A DNA stretch of 64,000 bases from an uncultured Serinicoccus sp. Its GTDB lineage: Bacteria; Actinomycetota; Actinomycetes; Actinomycetales; Dermatophilaceae. Position numbers and translations under genes: made by a program. The DNA is taken from positions 1 to 64,000 of the forward strand of contig NZ_CANKYH010000001.1 in the NCBI RefSeq assembly GCF_947487915.1, in the 5' to 3' direction. Positions 34,033 through 42,848 of this stretch are shown here, in pieces (position 1 is the stretch's first letter; every line of letters starts with the position of its first letter). The notes beneath the pieces are model-generated. The model saw nothing but the letters and a program-made list of their open reading frames with translations. It made no database searches and was not told the origin of the DNA.

Positions 34033-34683
34033 TCACGGCCGCCCCAGCCCCAGCCGTCTGGCCTGCGCGATCGCCCCTGCCCGGTCGGCCGCCTGCACCT
34101 TCTGCAGGATCGTCGACACGTTGTTCCGGACGGTCTTGGGCGCGAGGTGCATCCGGACGGCGATCGCCTGGTTGCCCAGGCCCTGAGCGACCAGGTCCAG
34201 GAGCTGCCGTTCGCGGACGGTCAGCTGCGGGAAGGGTGCGCCCGAAGGCCCTGCGCAGCCGTCCCCGGTGAGCTGGGCGAGGATCCGGTGCGCCACCTCC
34301 GCCCCGAACACCGCCTCGCCGTCGGCGACGGCGGTCACCGCACGGATGACCTCCTGACGGTGCGCCCCCTTGAGCAGGTACCCCGCCGCACCAGCCCGGA
34401 TGGCCGCGAACAACGACTCGTCGTCCGCCTGCATGGTGAGGATGAGCACCCGGACCGACGGATGGTCGCGCACCACGGCCTGCGTCACCTCGATCCCGGA
34501 CAGGCCCGGCAGGTTCAGGTCCAGCAGCACGACGTCCGGGGTGCACCGGCCGACCGCGGCCACCGCGTCCTCCCCCGTCCCGACCTCCCCGACGATCTCG
34601 ATGCCGGGCTCGTCCTCGAGTGCTGCCAGCAACCCCTCCCGGAAGATCGGGTGGTCGTCGACGAGCAGCACCCGGGCCGTCAT
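34033..34683 (-). CDS. NarL/LuxR-family response regulator
   Basis: 216 aa. The receiver domain is residues 1-120 with the acidic pair D9-D10, phosphoacceptor D55 in VVLLDLNLPG and lysine in GAAGYLLKG. The C-terminal LuxR HTH is LTVRERQLLDLVAQGLGNQAIAVRMHLAPKTVRNNVSTILQKV. The ATG overlaps the kinase gene's stop by 4 bp, making them a cognate pair. Possible targets are the divergent membrane protein gene and the downstream EVE and giant-protein genes on the same strand. That is inferred from position. Confidence 0.94.
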   Translation of the reverse strand: MTARVLLVDDHPIFREGLLAALEDEPGIEIVGEVGTGEDAVAAVGRCTPDVVLLDLNLPGLSGIEVTQAVVRDHPSVRVLILTMQADDESLFAAIRAGAAGYLLKGAHRQEVIRAVTAVADGEAVFGAEVAHRILAQLTGDGCAGPSGAPFPQLTVRERQLLDLVAQGLGNQAIAVRMHLAPKTVRNNVSTILQKVQAADRAGAIAQARRLGLGRP

Positions 34684-36671
34684 CCCTGTCCACCTCCGAT
34701 CGGGATCCGGGCGGCGACGGTGGTGCCGCCGCCGGGTCGTGCTCCGGTGACCAGGGTCCCACCGAGCTCGGCGGCGCGCTCCCGCATGGACACCAGCCCC
34801 ACGCCGGACGCCGCGTCCGTCAGCCCGACGCCGTCGTCCTGCACCTCGATCAGCAGCCACCCGTCGCGGATCTGCAGCTGCACGAGGCAGGTGCCGGCCC
34901 GTGCATGCCGGACGACGTTCGTCAGGGCCTCCGTCACGATCCGGTATGCCGCCACCTCCACCGCGGCGCTGCCCACCTCCAGCGTCGGTGGGCAGCGCAG
35001 GTCCACCTCCAGCCCAGAGGCTGCCAGGGCATGCACGTGCTCCCGGACCACCCCCACCAGGCCCAGGTCGTCCAGCGCCGGTGGCCGGAGACCGTCGACG
35101 ACGTCACGGACGCCCTGCACCGACTCCTCGATCTCCGTGCGCACCTTGTCCAGCAGTGCGTCCACCCGCGGGTCGTCGCTGACCCACCGCTCCCGCAACG
35201 CGTCCACCTGCAGGGCGGCGGCTGCCAGCGTGGGGCCGATGCCGTCGTGCAGGTCGCGCCGGACCCGGAGACGCTCATCCTCCCGGGCCCGCACCAGACG
35301 CTCCCGTGACTCCTGCAGGTCCTCCGCCAGCCGAGCCACCCGCACCTCGCCGGCCACCTGCAGGGCGAGATCCTGCAGCAGCTGCACCTCGGCCGGGGAG
35401 AACGCCGCCTGGCCCGGCCGCCGGCCGACGACGAGCACCCCCTCGTGCCGCCCGTGCGCCACCAGCGGCAGCGCGACGGCACCCTGGGGTGGCAGGTCAC
35501 CGGCAGACCCGAGCAGGACGTCGACGAAGGGCAGCCGCAGCGCACTCCTGACCGTCTCGGTCACCGTCGCGATGAGATCCTCGACCGCCGTGGTCCGCTC
35601 CAGGCGTGCGGCCAGGTCGGCGAGCACCTGGTAGGGCTGGGCGCGATCGCCGTAGAGCGAGCGTTCGACCACCCGGTGGAGCCAGGCCTTCACCGGTGCG
35701 AGGAGGACGGCCACCGTGGCGCTGGCCAGCAGCGATGCGGCGCGGCCGGCATCGGCCCCGAGGAGACCGGTCGCCAGGGCGAGGGTGGCGAAGTAGGTCG
35801 CCAGCACGATGCCGGTCAGCACGGCATACACGATGGTCAGGTCCAGCACCGCCGCGATGTCGAACAGACCGGAGCGCAGCACCCCCACCCCGGTAGCCAC
35901 GGGGACGGCCGCGATGCCGACCGCCTCGACGACGCCCCCCACCCAGTCCGGCGCCCAGGGGACGAGCACGAGCGCCACCACGGCCGCGAGCAACGCGACG
36001 ACAGCCCCGAAGGCCAACCACAGGAGCCTGGTCCGCTCCGTGCCCCAGGAGCGGCGCCACGTGAGGACCAGGAGGACCAACGCGGCGAGGGTGACGCCCA
36101 GCAGGCCGACCGCGGCCAGGTCACCCAACCGCCTCGGCCACGAGCCGGCGGCCTCCACCGCCAGCGGGCTGGTCAACCCCAGGTCGGTGTCGACCGGACC
36201 GGAGGCGAGCGCGTACCCGGTCAGCATCACGACATACCCCACCCCCGAGCCGACCAGCAGGCTGCGGCGCCACCGAGGGGGAAGGGCGACGGGGAACAGC
36301 AGGAGCGCCAGGGTCGAGGCCAGGGTCCACGCCGTCCCGAGGCCGACGTTGCCGAGCAAGCTCGCCCAGGCGGCCGCATCTGCCCGGCCGGCAGCCAGGT
36401 GGTGGCCCGCCAACACCTCCAGGGCTCCGCCGGTGGTCTGCGCCAGCCCGATCGCGAGGTAGACCCAGCCGATGGCCAGACCAGGCCGGTGCCAGACCAG
36501 CAGGGCGCCGACGACCGGGAACACCAGGAAGCTGACGAACCAGGCACCGTCACCGAGGGAGAGGCCCCCCGGCCCGAGCCAGCCACCCACCCTCAGCACC
36601 CCGGCGGCCAGCACCACGGTCGCCGCGGCCAGCGCCAGGCCCACCGCTCGTCCGGTGCTGGCGCGGGTCAC
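34680..36671 (-). CDS. Membrane sensor histidine kinase (HisKA_3 type) with GAF-like domain
   Basis: 663 aa from a GTG after GAAGG. The N-terminal about 325 residues hold roughly nine hydrophobic segments. A GAF-like domain follows at about 345-445, then DHp with the phosphoacceptor H475 in RRDLHDGIGPTLAAAALQ and an ATPase with EALTNVVRHA, DDGVG and GVGLVSMRERAAELGGTL. The layout is that of NarL-system sensors with a membrane-embedded sensing part. The stimulus is unknown. Its stop overlaps the regulator start by 4 bp. Confidence 0.93.
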   Translation of the reverse strand: MTRASTGRAVGLALAAATVVLAAGVLRVGGWLGPGGLSLGDGAWFVSFLVFPVVGALLVWHRPGLAIGWVYLAIGLAQTTGGALEVLAGHHLAAGRADAAAWASLLGNVGLGTAWTLASTLALLLFPVALPPRWRRSLLVGSGVGYVVMLTGYALASGPVDTDLGLTSPLAVEAAGSWPRRLGDLAAVGLLGVTLAALVLLVLTWRRSWGTERTRLLWLAFGAVVALLAAVVALVLVPWAPDWVGGVVEAVGIAAVPVATGVGVLRSGLFDIAAVLDLTIVYAVLTGIVLATYFATLALATGLLGADAGRAASLLASATVAVLLAPVKAWLHRVVERSLYGDRAQPYQVLADLAARLERTTAVEDLIATVTETVRSALRLPFVDVLLGSAGDLPPQGAVALPLVAHGRHEGVLVVGRRPGQAAFSPAEVQLLQDLALQVAGEVRVARLAEDLQESRERLVRAREDERLRVRRDLHDGIGPTLAAAALQVDALRERWVSDDPRVDALLDKVRTEIEESVQGVRDVVDGLRPPALDDLGLVGVVREHVHALAASGLEVDLRCPPTLEVGSAAVEVAAYRIVTEALTNVVRHARAGTCLVQLQIRDGWLLIEVQDDGVGLTDAASGVGLVSMRERAAELGGTLVTGARPGGGTTVAARIPIGGGQG

Positions 36672-36892
36672 GGCGCACCTTCTTCCTCACCACCGGCGTC
36701 GACCGGTCCCGCGACCGGCGTGGCGGTATGCCTGAAAGGTACCGCTGGCCGCGTCCCGGGTCACAGGGACAGACGTCCCGACTCGGAGGGCCCAGGCTCG
36801 GGCAGACCCGGGACCACTGCCGCTGGGGCTCGGGACGGCGTCCAGACGACCGTAGGACCGACCACCCATCTATCCCCAGGAAGGGTTCTCCC

Positions 36893-37639
36893 ATGACCAC
36901 CCCGACCACTCCGCGCTCCGACCCACCACCGACCCAGCGGCCAGCGCCGACGACGCCGGTCACGTCGACCCCGGACCGCGTGCGTCGCGCTCAGCGCACC
37001 GCCGCCTGGGCCGGCCCCCTGTGCGTCGTCGCCGGGGTCGGGACCTTCGCGCCCGAGCCGCCGGAGGCAGGCACCGACCCCGCCGGGATCCGCAGCCACG
37101 TCGAGCAGCAGCTGGACGTGCTGGCGGTGAACGCCGTCTGTGCCCTCGTGGTCGCAGCAGCGCTGCTCGTGCTGGTCTCGGCGCTGGCGAGTCTCATCGA
37201 GTCGCACCGACCCGACAGCCTGGCCGGCCGATACGTCACCGGCGTCGGGGTGCTCTCCGCCGCACAGCTCGTCGTCTTCGCCTCGGTCTACGGCGTGTGG
37301 GTGTTCGTCGACCCGGTGGCCTCGCTCGACGACGCCACGGTGGTGACCCTCTTCTCGGCGGGCGCGTTCGGCGACTCGTTCGGGTCGCTCACCCTGGTCC
37401 TGACCTGCTCGATGGTCGCGCTCGTCTCCTGGTCGGCGCTGCGGTACCGCTTCCTGAGCCGCCCCGTCGCGGTGTTCGGTCTTCTGGTCGCCACGGGAGA
37501 GATCGTCTCGCTCGGACAGCTGATCGTCGCGAACCCCGTGTCCTCCACGGGCATGTACGTGGCGATCTTCGGTTGGTTCCTGTGGCCCGCCGTGGTCGGC
37601 CTCGACCTGGGGTTCCGGCTCTTGCGTGGTCGCCGCTGA
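36893..37639 (+). CDS. Integral membrane protein of unknown function
   Basis: 248 aa. The ATG follows AGGAAGGG; longer frames upstream lack a ribosome site. A polar Pro/Thr-rich N-terminus of about 40 residues is followed by about six hydrophobic segments (AWAGPLCVVAGVGTF, LAVNAVCALVVAAALLVLVSALA, GVLSAAQLVVFASVYGVWVFV, LTLVLTCSMVALVSWSAL, VAVFGLLVATGEIVSLG, YVAIFGWFLWPAVVGLDLGF). It is divergent from the kinase gene across a 221-bp gap, so it may be controlled by that system. No family recognised. Confidence 0.8.
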   Translation: MTTPTTPRSDPPPTQRPAPTTPVTSTPDRVRRAQRTAAWAGPLCVVAGVGTFAPEPPEAGTDPAGIRSHVEQQLDVLAVNAVCALVVAAALLVLVSALASLIESHRPDSLAGRYVTGVGVLSAAQLVVFASVYGVWVFVDPVASLDDATVVTLFSAGAFGDSFGSLTLVLTCSMVALVSWSALRYRFLSRPVAVFGLLVATGEIVSLGQLIVANPVSSTGMYVAIFGWFLWPAVVGLDLGFRLLRGRR

Positions 37640-37656
37640 CACCGTGTCCGACGCAC

Positions 37657-37698
37657 CGGGCCCGCACCGAGGATCTGTCGATCCCGGTCGCGGGCCCG
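37657..37698. terminator. Inverted repeat between membrane-protein and SDR genes
   Basis: CGGGCCCGC at 37657-37665 pairs exactly with GCGGGCCCG at 37690-37698 across a 24-base loop. It lies 18 bp after the membrane-protein stop and 25 bp before the SDR start. There is no T run. It may be a terminator or a protein-binding site. Confidence 0.35.
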
Positions 37699-37722
37699 CG
37701 GGTCAGTGCATACGGTCGGCAG

Positions 37723-38718
37723 ATGGATCTCTCCACCCGACCCGTCTCCCTCGTCGCGGGAGGCTCCCGCGGCCTCGGGCTCCTGGTCGCCCAGGAGCTG
37801 GCGCAGCGCGGCTACGACGTCGCCGTCTGCGCGCGACACCTCGAGGAGACCCGGCGCGGCGCCGAGATCGCCGAGACCCGCGCCCGGGAGCACGCCGGGG
37901 CGGACGCCGGCCGGGTCGTCGCCTACGAGTGCGACGTCGCCGACCGGGAGGCCGTCCAGGCGTGGGTCGCCCAGGTGGAGAGCGACCTCGGGCCGGCCGA
38001 GGTGTGCATCCACGTCGCCGGGATCATCCAGGTCGGCCCCGCCGAGACGATGACCTTCCACCCCTTCGACCAGGCCCTCGGCACCATGCTCCTGGGCCCG
38101 CTCAACACCCTGTGGTCGGTGCTGCCCGGCATGCGCGAGCGCGGGCACGGCCGGCTCGGCGTGGTCTCCAGCATCGGCGGGGTCGTCGCCCCGCCGCACC
38201 TGCTCCCCTACTCCACCGCCAAGTTCGGCGCCACCGGCCTCACCCAGGGTCTGGCGAGCGAGCTCTCCGGCACCGGCGTCACCGCCACCACGATCGTGCC
38301 CGGCCTCATGCGCACCGGCTCCCACGAGAACGCGCAGTTCACCGGCGACCGCGCCGCGGAGTATGCCTGGTTCGCCCCCGCCGCCTCGCTCCCCCTGCTG
38401 TCGATGGACGCCGAGCGCGCGGCCCGCCGGATGGTGGACGGCGTCCTGGCCGGCCGGCCCATGGTCGTCCTCACGCCGCTGGCCAAGATCGGCATGCGCG
38501 TGCACGGGCTCATGCCCGCCACCACCGTCCGGGTCATGGGCCTGACCTCCCGGCTGCTCCCCGGTGCCCCCGCAGACCGCGACGCGGCCCGCCCGGTGAC
38601 CGGGCGGACCGCGGCGCAGCAGCTGGGGTCCGGCGTGGTGAGCCGCCTCACCACCCTGGGCCGCCGGGCCGCGGAGCGCTTCAACCAGCGCGGCCCGGGG
38701 TCGGCCCCTACGGCGTGA
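37723..38718 (+). CDS. Short-chain dehydrogenase/reductase
   Basis: 331 aa. The cofactor motif GGSRGLG is at residues 13-19 and an Arg after the second strand (CARHLEE) favours NADP(H). Catalytic S149/150 and Y163-x3-K167 (YSTAK) are present, and the NNAG-type motif is replaced by HVAG. The extra about 70-residue C-terminal tail (LAKIGMRVHGLMPATTVRVMGL...) is longer than classical SDRs and partly hydrophobic, suggesting membrane contact. It ends convergently with, and overlaps by 11 bp, the zinc alcohol dehydrogenase gene. Substrate unknown. Confidence 0.9.
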   Translation: MDLSTRPVSLVAGGSRGLGLLVAQELAQRGYDVAVCARHLEETRRGAEIAETRAREHAGADAGRVVAYECDVADREAVQAWVAQVESDLGPAEVCIHVAGIIQVGPAETMTFHPFDQALGTMLLGPLNTLWSVLPGMRERGHGRLGVVSSIGGVVAPPHLLPYSTAKFGATGLTQGLASELSGTGVTATTIVPGLMRTGSHENAQFTGDRAAEYAWFAPAASLPLLSMDAERAARRMVDGVLAGRPMVVLTPLAKIGMRVHGLMPATTVRVMGLTSRLLPGAPADRDAARPVTGRTAAQQLGSGVVSRLTTLGRRAAERFNQRGPGSAPTA

Positions 38719-39889
38719 GCACGACCTTGAGGCAGTTGTCCTGCTTGTCGTTGAACGTCTGGTACATCTCCGGCGCCTGCTCCAGCGGCACCCGGTGGGT
38801 GGCCAGGTCCTCTAGGCCGAGGACGTCCTCGGCGCCGCTGACCAGCTCGTAGAGCTCGTCGGTCCACCGGCGCACGTGGCACTGCCCCATGCGCATCTGG
38901 ACGCCCTTGTCGAAGAGCTCCATCATCGGCATCGGGTCCGCCATGCCGCCGTAGACGCCGCTGATCGAGACGGTGCCGCCGCGGCGCACCGCGTCGATGG
39001 AGGCGTGCAGCGCCGCCAGCCGGTCCACCCCGGCGGTCTCGATCGCGGTGCGGGCGAGGGGCTTGGGCAGCCGCTTGGCCGCCGAGACCGCGGCACCCAG
39101 CACGGGGCTGCCGTGCGCCTCCATGCCGACCGCCTCGAGGACGCCGTCGGCGCCCCGCCCGTCGGTGAGGTCGCGGATGGCCCCGCCCACGTCCTTGGTG
39201 GTGGCCAGGTCCACGACCTCGGCGCCCCACTGGGCCGCCAGCGCGTTGCGCTCCGGGATCCGGTCCACGCCGATGACCCGCAGGCCACGGTGCCGGGCCG
39301 CGCGGACGGCCAGCTGCCCGACCGGGCCGAGGCCCATGACGGCGAGGGTGCCGCCCTCGGCCACGTCGGCATACTCGATGCCCTGCCAGGCGGTGGGGAG
39401 GATGTCGGTGAGGTAGAGCACGCGCTCGTCGGCCAGCTCGGGGTCGACCCGCACCGGCCCGAAGTCCGCGTGCGGGACCCGGACCAGCTCGGCCTGGCCG
39501 CCGGGCACCGCGCCGTAGAGGTCGGTGTAGCCGAACAGGCTCGCACCCTTGCCCTGGTCGACGTTCTGGGTGGTCTCGCACTGCGCGAACAGGCCGCGCT
39601 CGCACATCCAGCACTTCCCGCAGCTGACGTTGAACGGGACAATGACCTTGTCGCCGACCTGCAGCGTGTCGACGGCGCTGCCCACCTGCTCGACGACGCC
39701 CATGAACTCGTGCCCGAGGATGTCACCGGGGTGCAGGTAGGCCGCCAGCACGTTGTAGAGGTGCAGGTCGGAGCCGCAGATCGCGGTCGAGGTGACGCGC
39801 ACGATCGCGTCGGTCGGGTCCTGCAGGACGGGGTCGGGGACTGACTGGACCGAGACGTCCTGGAGTCCTTGCCATGTGAGTGCTCGCAT
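38708..39889 (-). CDS. Zinc-dependent alcohol dehydrogenase (formaldehyde dehydrogenase-like subgroup)
   Basis: 393 aa, ATG start. Catalytic zinc ligands C38, H60 and E61 (GHEFMG); structural zinc cysteines C90, C93, C96 and C104. The Rossmann motif is GLGPVGQLA. The long insert and the VDRIPERNALAAQWGAEVVDL stretch fit the subgroup that includes glutathione-independent formaldehyde dehydrogenase and threonine/butanediol-type enzymes. The exact substrate is uncertain. Its 3' end overlaps the convergent SDR gene. Confidence 0.9.
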   Translation of the reverse strand: MRALTWQGLQDVSVQSVPDPVLQDPTDAIVRVTSTAICGSDLHLYNVLAAYLHPGDILGHEFMGVVEQVGSAVDTLQVGDKVIVPFNVSCGKCWMCERGLFAQCETTQNVDQGKGASLFGYTDLYGAVPGGQAELVRVPHADFGPVRVDPELADERVLYLTDILPTAWQGIEYADVAEGGTLAVMGLGPVGQLAVRAARHRGLRVIGVDRIPERNALAAQWGAEVVDLATTKDVGGAIRDLTDGRGADGVLEAVGMEAHGSPVLGAAVSAAKRLPKPLARTAIETAGVDRLAALHASIDAVRRGGTVSISGVYGGMADPMPMMELFDKGVQMRMGQCHVRRWTDELYELVSGAEDVLGLEDLATHRVPLEQAPEMYQTFNDKQDNCLKVVLTP

Positions 39890-40009
39890 CCCTCCACGCT
39901 AGGAGCCTGCCCAGGCGCTCGCGCGGTGAGCCGACACGGGGGTGGGGGCCGGGACCTCCCGTCGGCCCACCGACCCCGGGCCGCTGCCCCGGTCTGCGAC
40001 GATCACGGT

Positions 40010-40492
40010 ATGAGCTCCCTCACCTACGCCGAGTCGGTCACCGTGCGCGCCACCCCGGAGGACCTCTACGACCTGGTCTCCGACGTCACCCGGACCGGCG
40101 AGTGGAGCCCGATCTGCACCGGCTGCTGGTGGGACGAGGGCGCCACCGGCCAGGTCGGCGACTGGTTCACCGGCCGCAACGAGACCCCCGAGCGCACGTG
40201 GGAGACCCGCAGCGAGGTGGTCGCCGCCGAGCGCGGCCGCGAGTTCGCCTGGCTTGTCGGCGGCGCCTACGTCCGCTGGGGCTTCACCCTCGAGCCGGTC
40301 GAGGAGGGCACGCGGCTCACCGAGTCGTGGGAGTTCCTGCCCGCCGGTCTGGCGATGTTCCGGGAGAAGCACTGCGACCGGGCCGAGCACGAGATCGAGG
40401 TCCGCACCCGCGCCGCGCACGCGGGCATCCCGGTGACCCTGGGCCGGATCAAGGAGATCGCCGAGACCGGCGGCCGGCCGGGGGCGCCCTGA
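40010..40492 (+). CDS. SRPBCC-family protein (polyketide cyclase/dehydrase fold)
   Basis: 160 aa; ATG at 40010. It begins YAESVTVRATPEDLYDLVSDVTRTGEWSPIC, the usual first strand and helices of START/SRPBCC proteins, with WVGGAYVRWGFTLEP-like central strands and a C-terminal helix. The fold binds hydrophobic ligands or catalyses cyclisations. Nothing in the neighbourhood points to a ligand. It is divergent from the alcohol dehydrogenase gene across a 120-bp gap. Confidence 0.85.
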   Translation: MSSLTYAESVTVRATPEDLYDLVSDVTRTGEWSPICTGCWWDEGATGQVGDWFTGRNETPERTWETRSEVVAAERGREFAWLVGGAYVRWGFTLEPVEEGTRLTESWEFLPAGLAMFREKHCDRAEHEIEVRTRAAHAGIPVTLGRIKEIAETGGRPGAP

Positions 40493-40531
40493 ACGGACGC
40501 CGGCCCGACCGGCCAGGAGACGGCATACCCC

Positions 40532-42676
40532 TCAGAAGCGCAGCCAGGTCCCGGCCAGACCCTGCTGCTCCACCCCGGGCACCGAGTAGTCGCACACGCC
40601 CTCGGCGAAGACCTCGCCGAGGCGCGCCCACTGCTCATCGCTCATCTGCGGGTAGTCCTCGCGGGCCGGCTCCGTCGTCCGGCAGTCGATGACGTCCGCC
40701 CGGACCGACTCGCCGGCGACCTCCCGCGGGAAGCTGGCGGAGGGGTAGAGCTGCTCGCACGTGCCCTCGGGGTCACGGTCCAGCGTCTCGGCGACGAAGC
40801 TCGGGTCCTCCTCCCGCGTCTGGCAGCCCTCGACGAGCGCCTCCGGCCGGGCGGCACCGATCTCCGCCAGCGTGGGCCGCTCACCCTCGAGGTCCAGCCC
40901 GCTCAGCCAGGCGTCCATCTGGGTGAAGCCGTGCTGCAGCAGCGGGCTGCCGGTGCTGAAGAGCCCGTAGCGGTCGTCCTCGAGCAGGCTGACGTGGTTG
41001 ACCACCGACCCGTTGGCCGCGCGCAGCCGCTCCCGAATGGAGTTCGTGTGGTAGCGGACGTGGATGTCGCCGTTCGGCTGGTCGTCGAAGTAGGCGCGGT
41101 AGTCCACGATCGGGGTGCTCGCCAGCCCGCCGCCGCCGTTGGTCAGCCGCCCGGTCCGGTATGCCGCCGCGACCGCGGGCAGGTCCGCCTGGGTCCGCGC
41201 CTCCTGGAAGCCGCCGTCCTGGTCGAAGCCGCCGACCTGGTCGTTGAGGTCGAGGAACTGGTCGACGGTGATGGTGCCGTCCTGGAGGGCCGCAAGACCG
41301 TACTGGATGCCGCCGTTGTCCAGGGGCCGCAGCGCGAAGCCGGTCTCCGGGTCGGTGCCGTAGACGTTGACCGTGTGGTCGTAGACGTCGCACCGGGCGC
41401 CGTCGGGGTTGGTCTCCGGGTCGTAGCGCAGCTCCTCCGGCAGGACCGAGGGGCAGAACACCCGCGGGTCGATGCGCTGCGCGCCGCCGGCGACGTTGCT
41501 CATCGTGGCCAGCGTCTGGAAACCGGTGACCTGCCGCTTCTGCTCGTCGGTCCAGGCCGTGCCGGTCTGCTCGAAGTAGTGGTCGAGCAGCCGCGCGTCC
41601 GTGATGAAGTTCACCGTCCCGAAGCCGACCTCGGGGAAGGAGCAGCCGACGACGATGCCGTCGAAGATGCCGGGATAGTTGTCCGCCGCCTGGTGCGCCT
41701 GGTAGCTCCCGCCGGAGCAGCCGAAGCCGATGGTGAACTCGTCGCGGCCGTAGCGCTGGAGGAACTCCTCCTTGGTCATCTGCGCGGTCTCCGAGGTCAG
41801 CAGATCCGAGCAGTTCTGGCCGAAGACATTGAGGCTGGAGGACACCAGCGCATACCCCTGGCCCAGCATCCACGCGTCGGTGACGCCGCCGGTGCTGCTG
41901 CCCTGGCGGAACCACCCGCCGGCGCACCCGCCGCCGAGGGTGTAGACGACCTTGCCGTTCCACCCCTCGCCGCGCTCCACCGGCGACGGCTGCGCCTCGG
42001 TCAGCGGGTCGTGCAGCGTGGTGTGCTGGAAGATCCCCCGGTTGGCGGTGCCGGTCTCCATCCGCACGATGAACGGCACCTCCACCCCCTCGGTGGTGGT
42101 CGTCGTCGCCAGGTCCTCCGGGTATGCCGTCGCGCCGGCCGGCCACGTCTCGTAGGCGTCCGCAGTGGTCCGGTAGAAGTAGTCGACCCGGTCCTGCACC
42201 GAGCAGTCGTCGTCGAGCGGCTCGCCCAGGGTGCCGCCGACGACCGGGAGCGTGAAGAGGTCGGTCTCGCAGACGAACGGCTCCTCGTGCGGCCCGGAGA
42301 ACAGCGGCCCCTCGTCCGGGTGGTTCACCACGGTCAGCGAGTCACCGGCGCGGCCCTGGCCCGGCGGCCGGGCGGTGATGACGTTCTCGCCCGGCTGCAT
42401 ACCCTCGACCACCCCGACGAGCACCCGCCGCTGCGCGTCCCACTCGAAGGCGTCGGTGACGTCGGTGCCGTCGAGGTCGACGCGCACCCGGTGCTGCGGG
42501 ACGGTGCGGGGCACCGACACCTCGACCAGCGCGTCCCCCGCGGTGACGAGGTCCGGGGCGCTCGAGACCGTGCTCACCTCCAGCCCGGACGGCTTCGGTG
42601 AGGGGGGTGCGGCAGCTGCCTGCGTGCCCGTGATGACGAGAGCAGCCAGGGTGGCCGCGCCGGTTGCCAGCTTCAT
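40532..42676 (-). CDS. Secreted DUF6351 protein (tannase/feruloyl esterase-like alpha/beta hydrolase)
   Basis: 714 aa. Sec signal peptide MKLATGAATLAALVITGTQAAAA. The sequence matches DUF6351: GGGCAGGWFRQGS, YALVSSSLNVFGQNCSD, and the nucleophile elbow GFGCSGGSYQA, where the Ser is the likely catalytic residue. Six or more cysteines suit disulfides in an exported enzyme. The family is related to tannase-like hydrolases; the substrate is not established. AAGGA precedes the ATG, and a CRE-like operator lies just upstream, suggesting carbon-source control. Confidence 0.86.
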   Translation of the reverse strand: MKLATGAATLAALVITGTQAAAAPPSPKPSGLEVSTVSSAPDLVTAGDALVEVSVPRTVPQHRVRVDLDGTDVTDAFEWDAQRRVLVGVVEGMQPGENVITARPPGQGRAGDSLTVVNHPDEGPLFSGPHEEPFVCETDLFTLPVVGGTLGEPLDDDCSVQDRVDYFYRTTADAYETWPAGATAYPEDLATTTTTEGVEVPFIVRMETGTANRGIFQHTTLHDPLTEAQPSPVERGEGWNGKVVYTLGGGCAGGWFRQGSSTGGVTDAWMLGQGYALVSSSLNVFGQNCSDLLTSETAQMTKEEFLQRYGRDEFTIGFGCSGGSYQAHQAADNYPGIFDGIVVGCSFPEVGFGTVNFITDARLLDHYFEQTGTAWTDEQKRQVTGFQTLATMSNVAGGAQRIDPRVFCPSVLPEELRYDPETNPDGARCDVYDHTVNVYGTDPETGFALRPLDNGGIQYGLAALQDGTITVDQFLDLNDQVGGFDQDGGFQEARTQADLPAVAAAYRTGRLTNGGGGLASTPIVDYRAYFDDQPNGDIHVRYHTNSIRERLRAANGSVVNHVSLLEDDRYGLFSTGSPLLQHGFTQMDAWLSGLDLEGERPTLAEIGAARPEALVEGCQTREEDPSFVAETLDRDPEGTCEQLYPSASFPREVAGESVRADVIDCRTTEPAREDYPQMSDEQWARLGEVFAEGVCDYSVPGVEQQGLAGTWLRF

Positions 42677-42689
42677 CGCTGAGTCCTTT

Positions 42690-42703
42690 CGAAAGCGCTT
42701 ACA
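42690..42703 (-). promoter_or_regulatory. LacI-type/CRE-like operator upstream of the DUF6351 gene
   Basis: On the minus strand TGTAAGCGCTTTCG, a near-perfect match to the LacI/GalR-family consensus (TGWAAxCGxTTWCA) with the central CG. It sits 13 bp before the ATG and overlaps the likely ribosome site, so a bound repressor would block expression. No LacI-family gene is in the window; the regulator must be elsewhere. Confidence 0.65.
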
Positions 42704-42770
42704 GCAGCAACCTAGCAGCGCACTCCCGCCGGCGCAGGGGGTCTCAGGTCAAGGTTTGGTCAGGATCGTC

Positions 42771-42848
42771 GCCGTGACCGGATCGTGGCCGCCACAGGGC
42801 CGTGGCCGTGACAGGGCCGTGGCCGTGGCCGTGACCGGATCGTGGCCG
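42771..42848. repeat. GTGGCC-rich simple repeats with a 21-bp direct repeat
   Basis: The 21-mer beginning GCCGTGACCGGATCGTGGCC occurs at 42771-42791 and 42828-42848. Between them are shorter copies of GGCCGTGGCCGTG and ACAGGGCCGTGGCC. It lies in the gap between the DUF6351 start and the stop of the TY-Chap-like gene. The look is of slippage-generated repeat DNA. Confidence 0.7.

Noticed and set aside
40931..42601. 556-codon plus-strand frame opposite the DUF6351 gene
   Set aside because: Antisense shadow. The minus strand has a signal peptide, nucleophile elbow and ribosome site.
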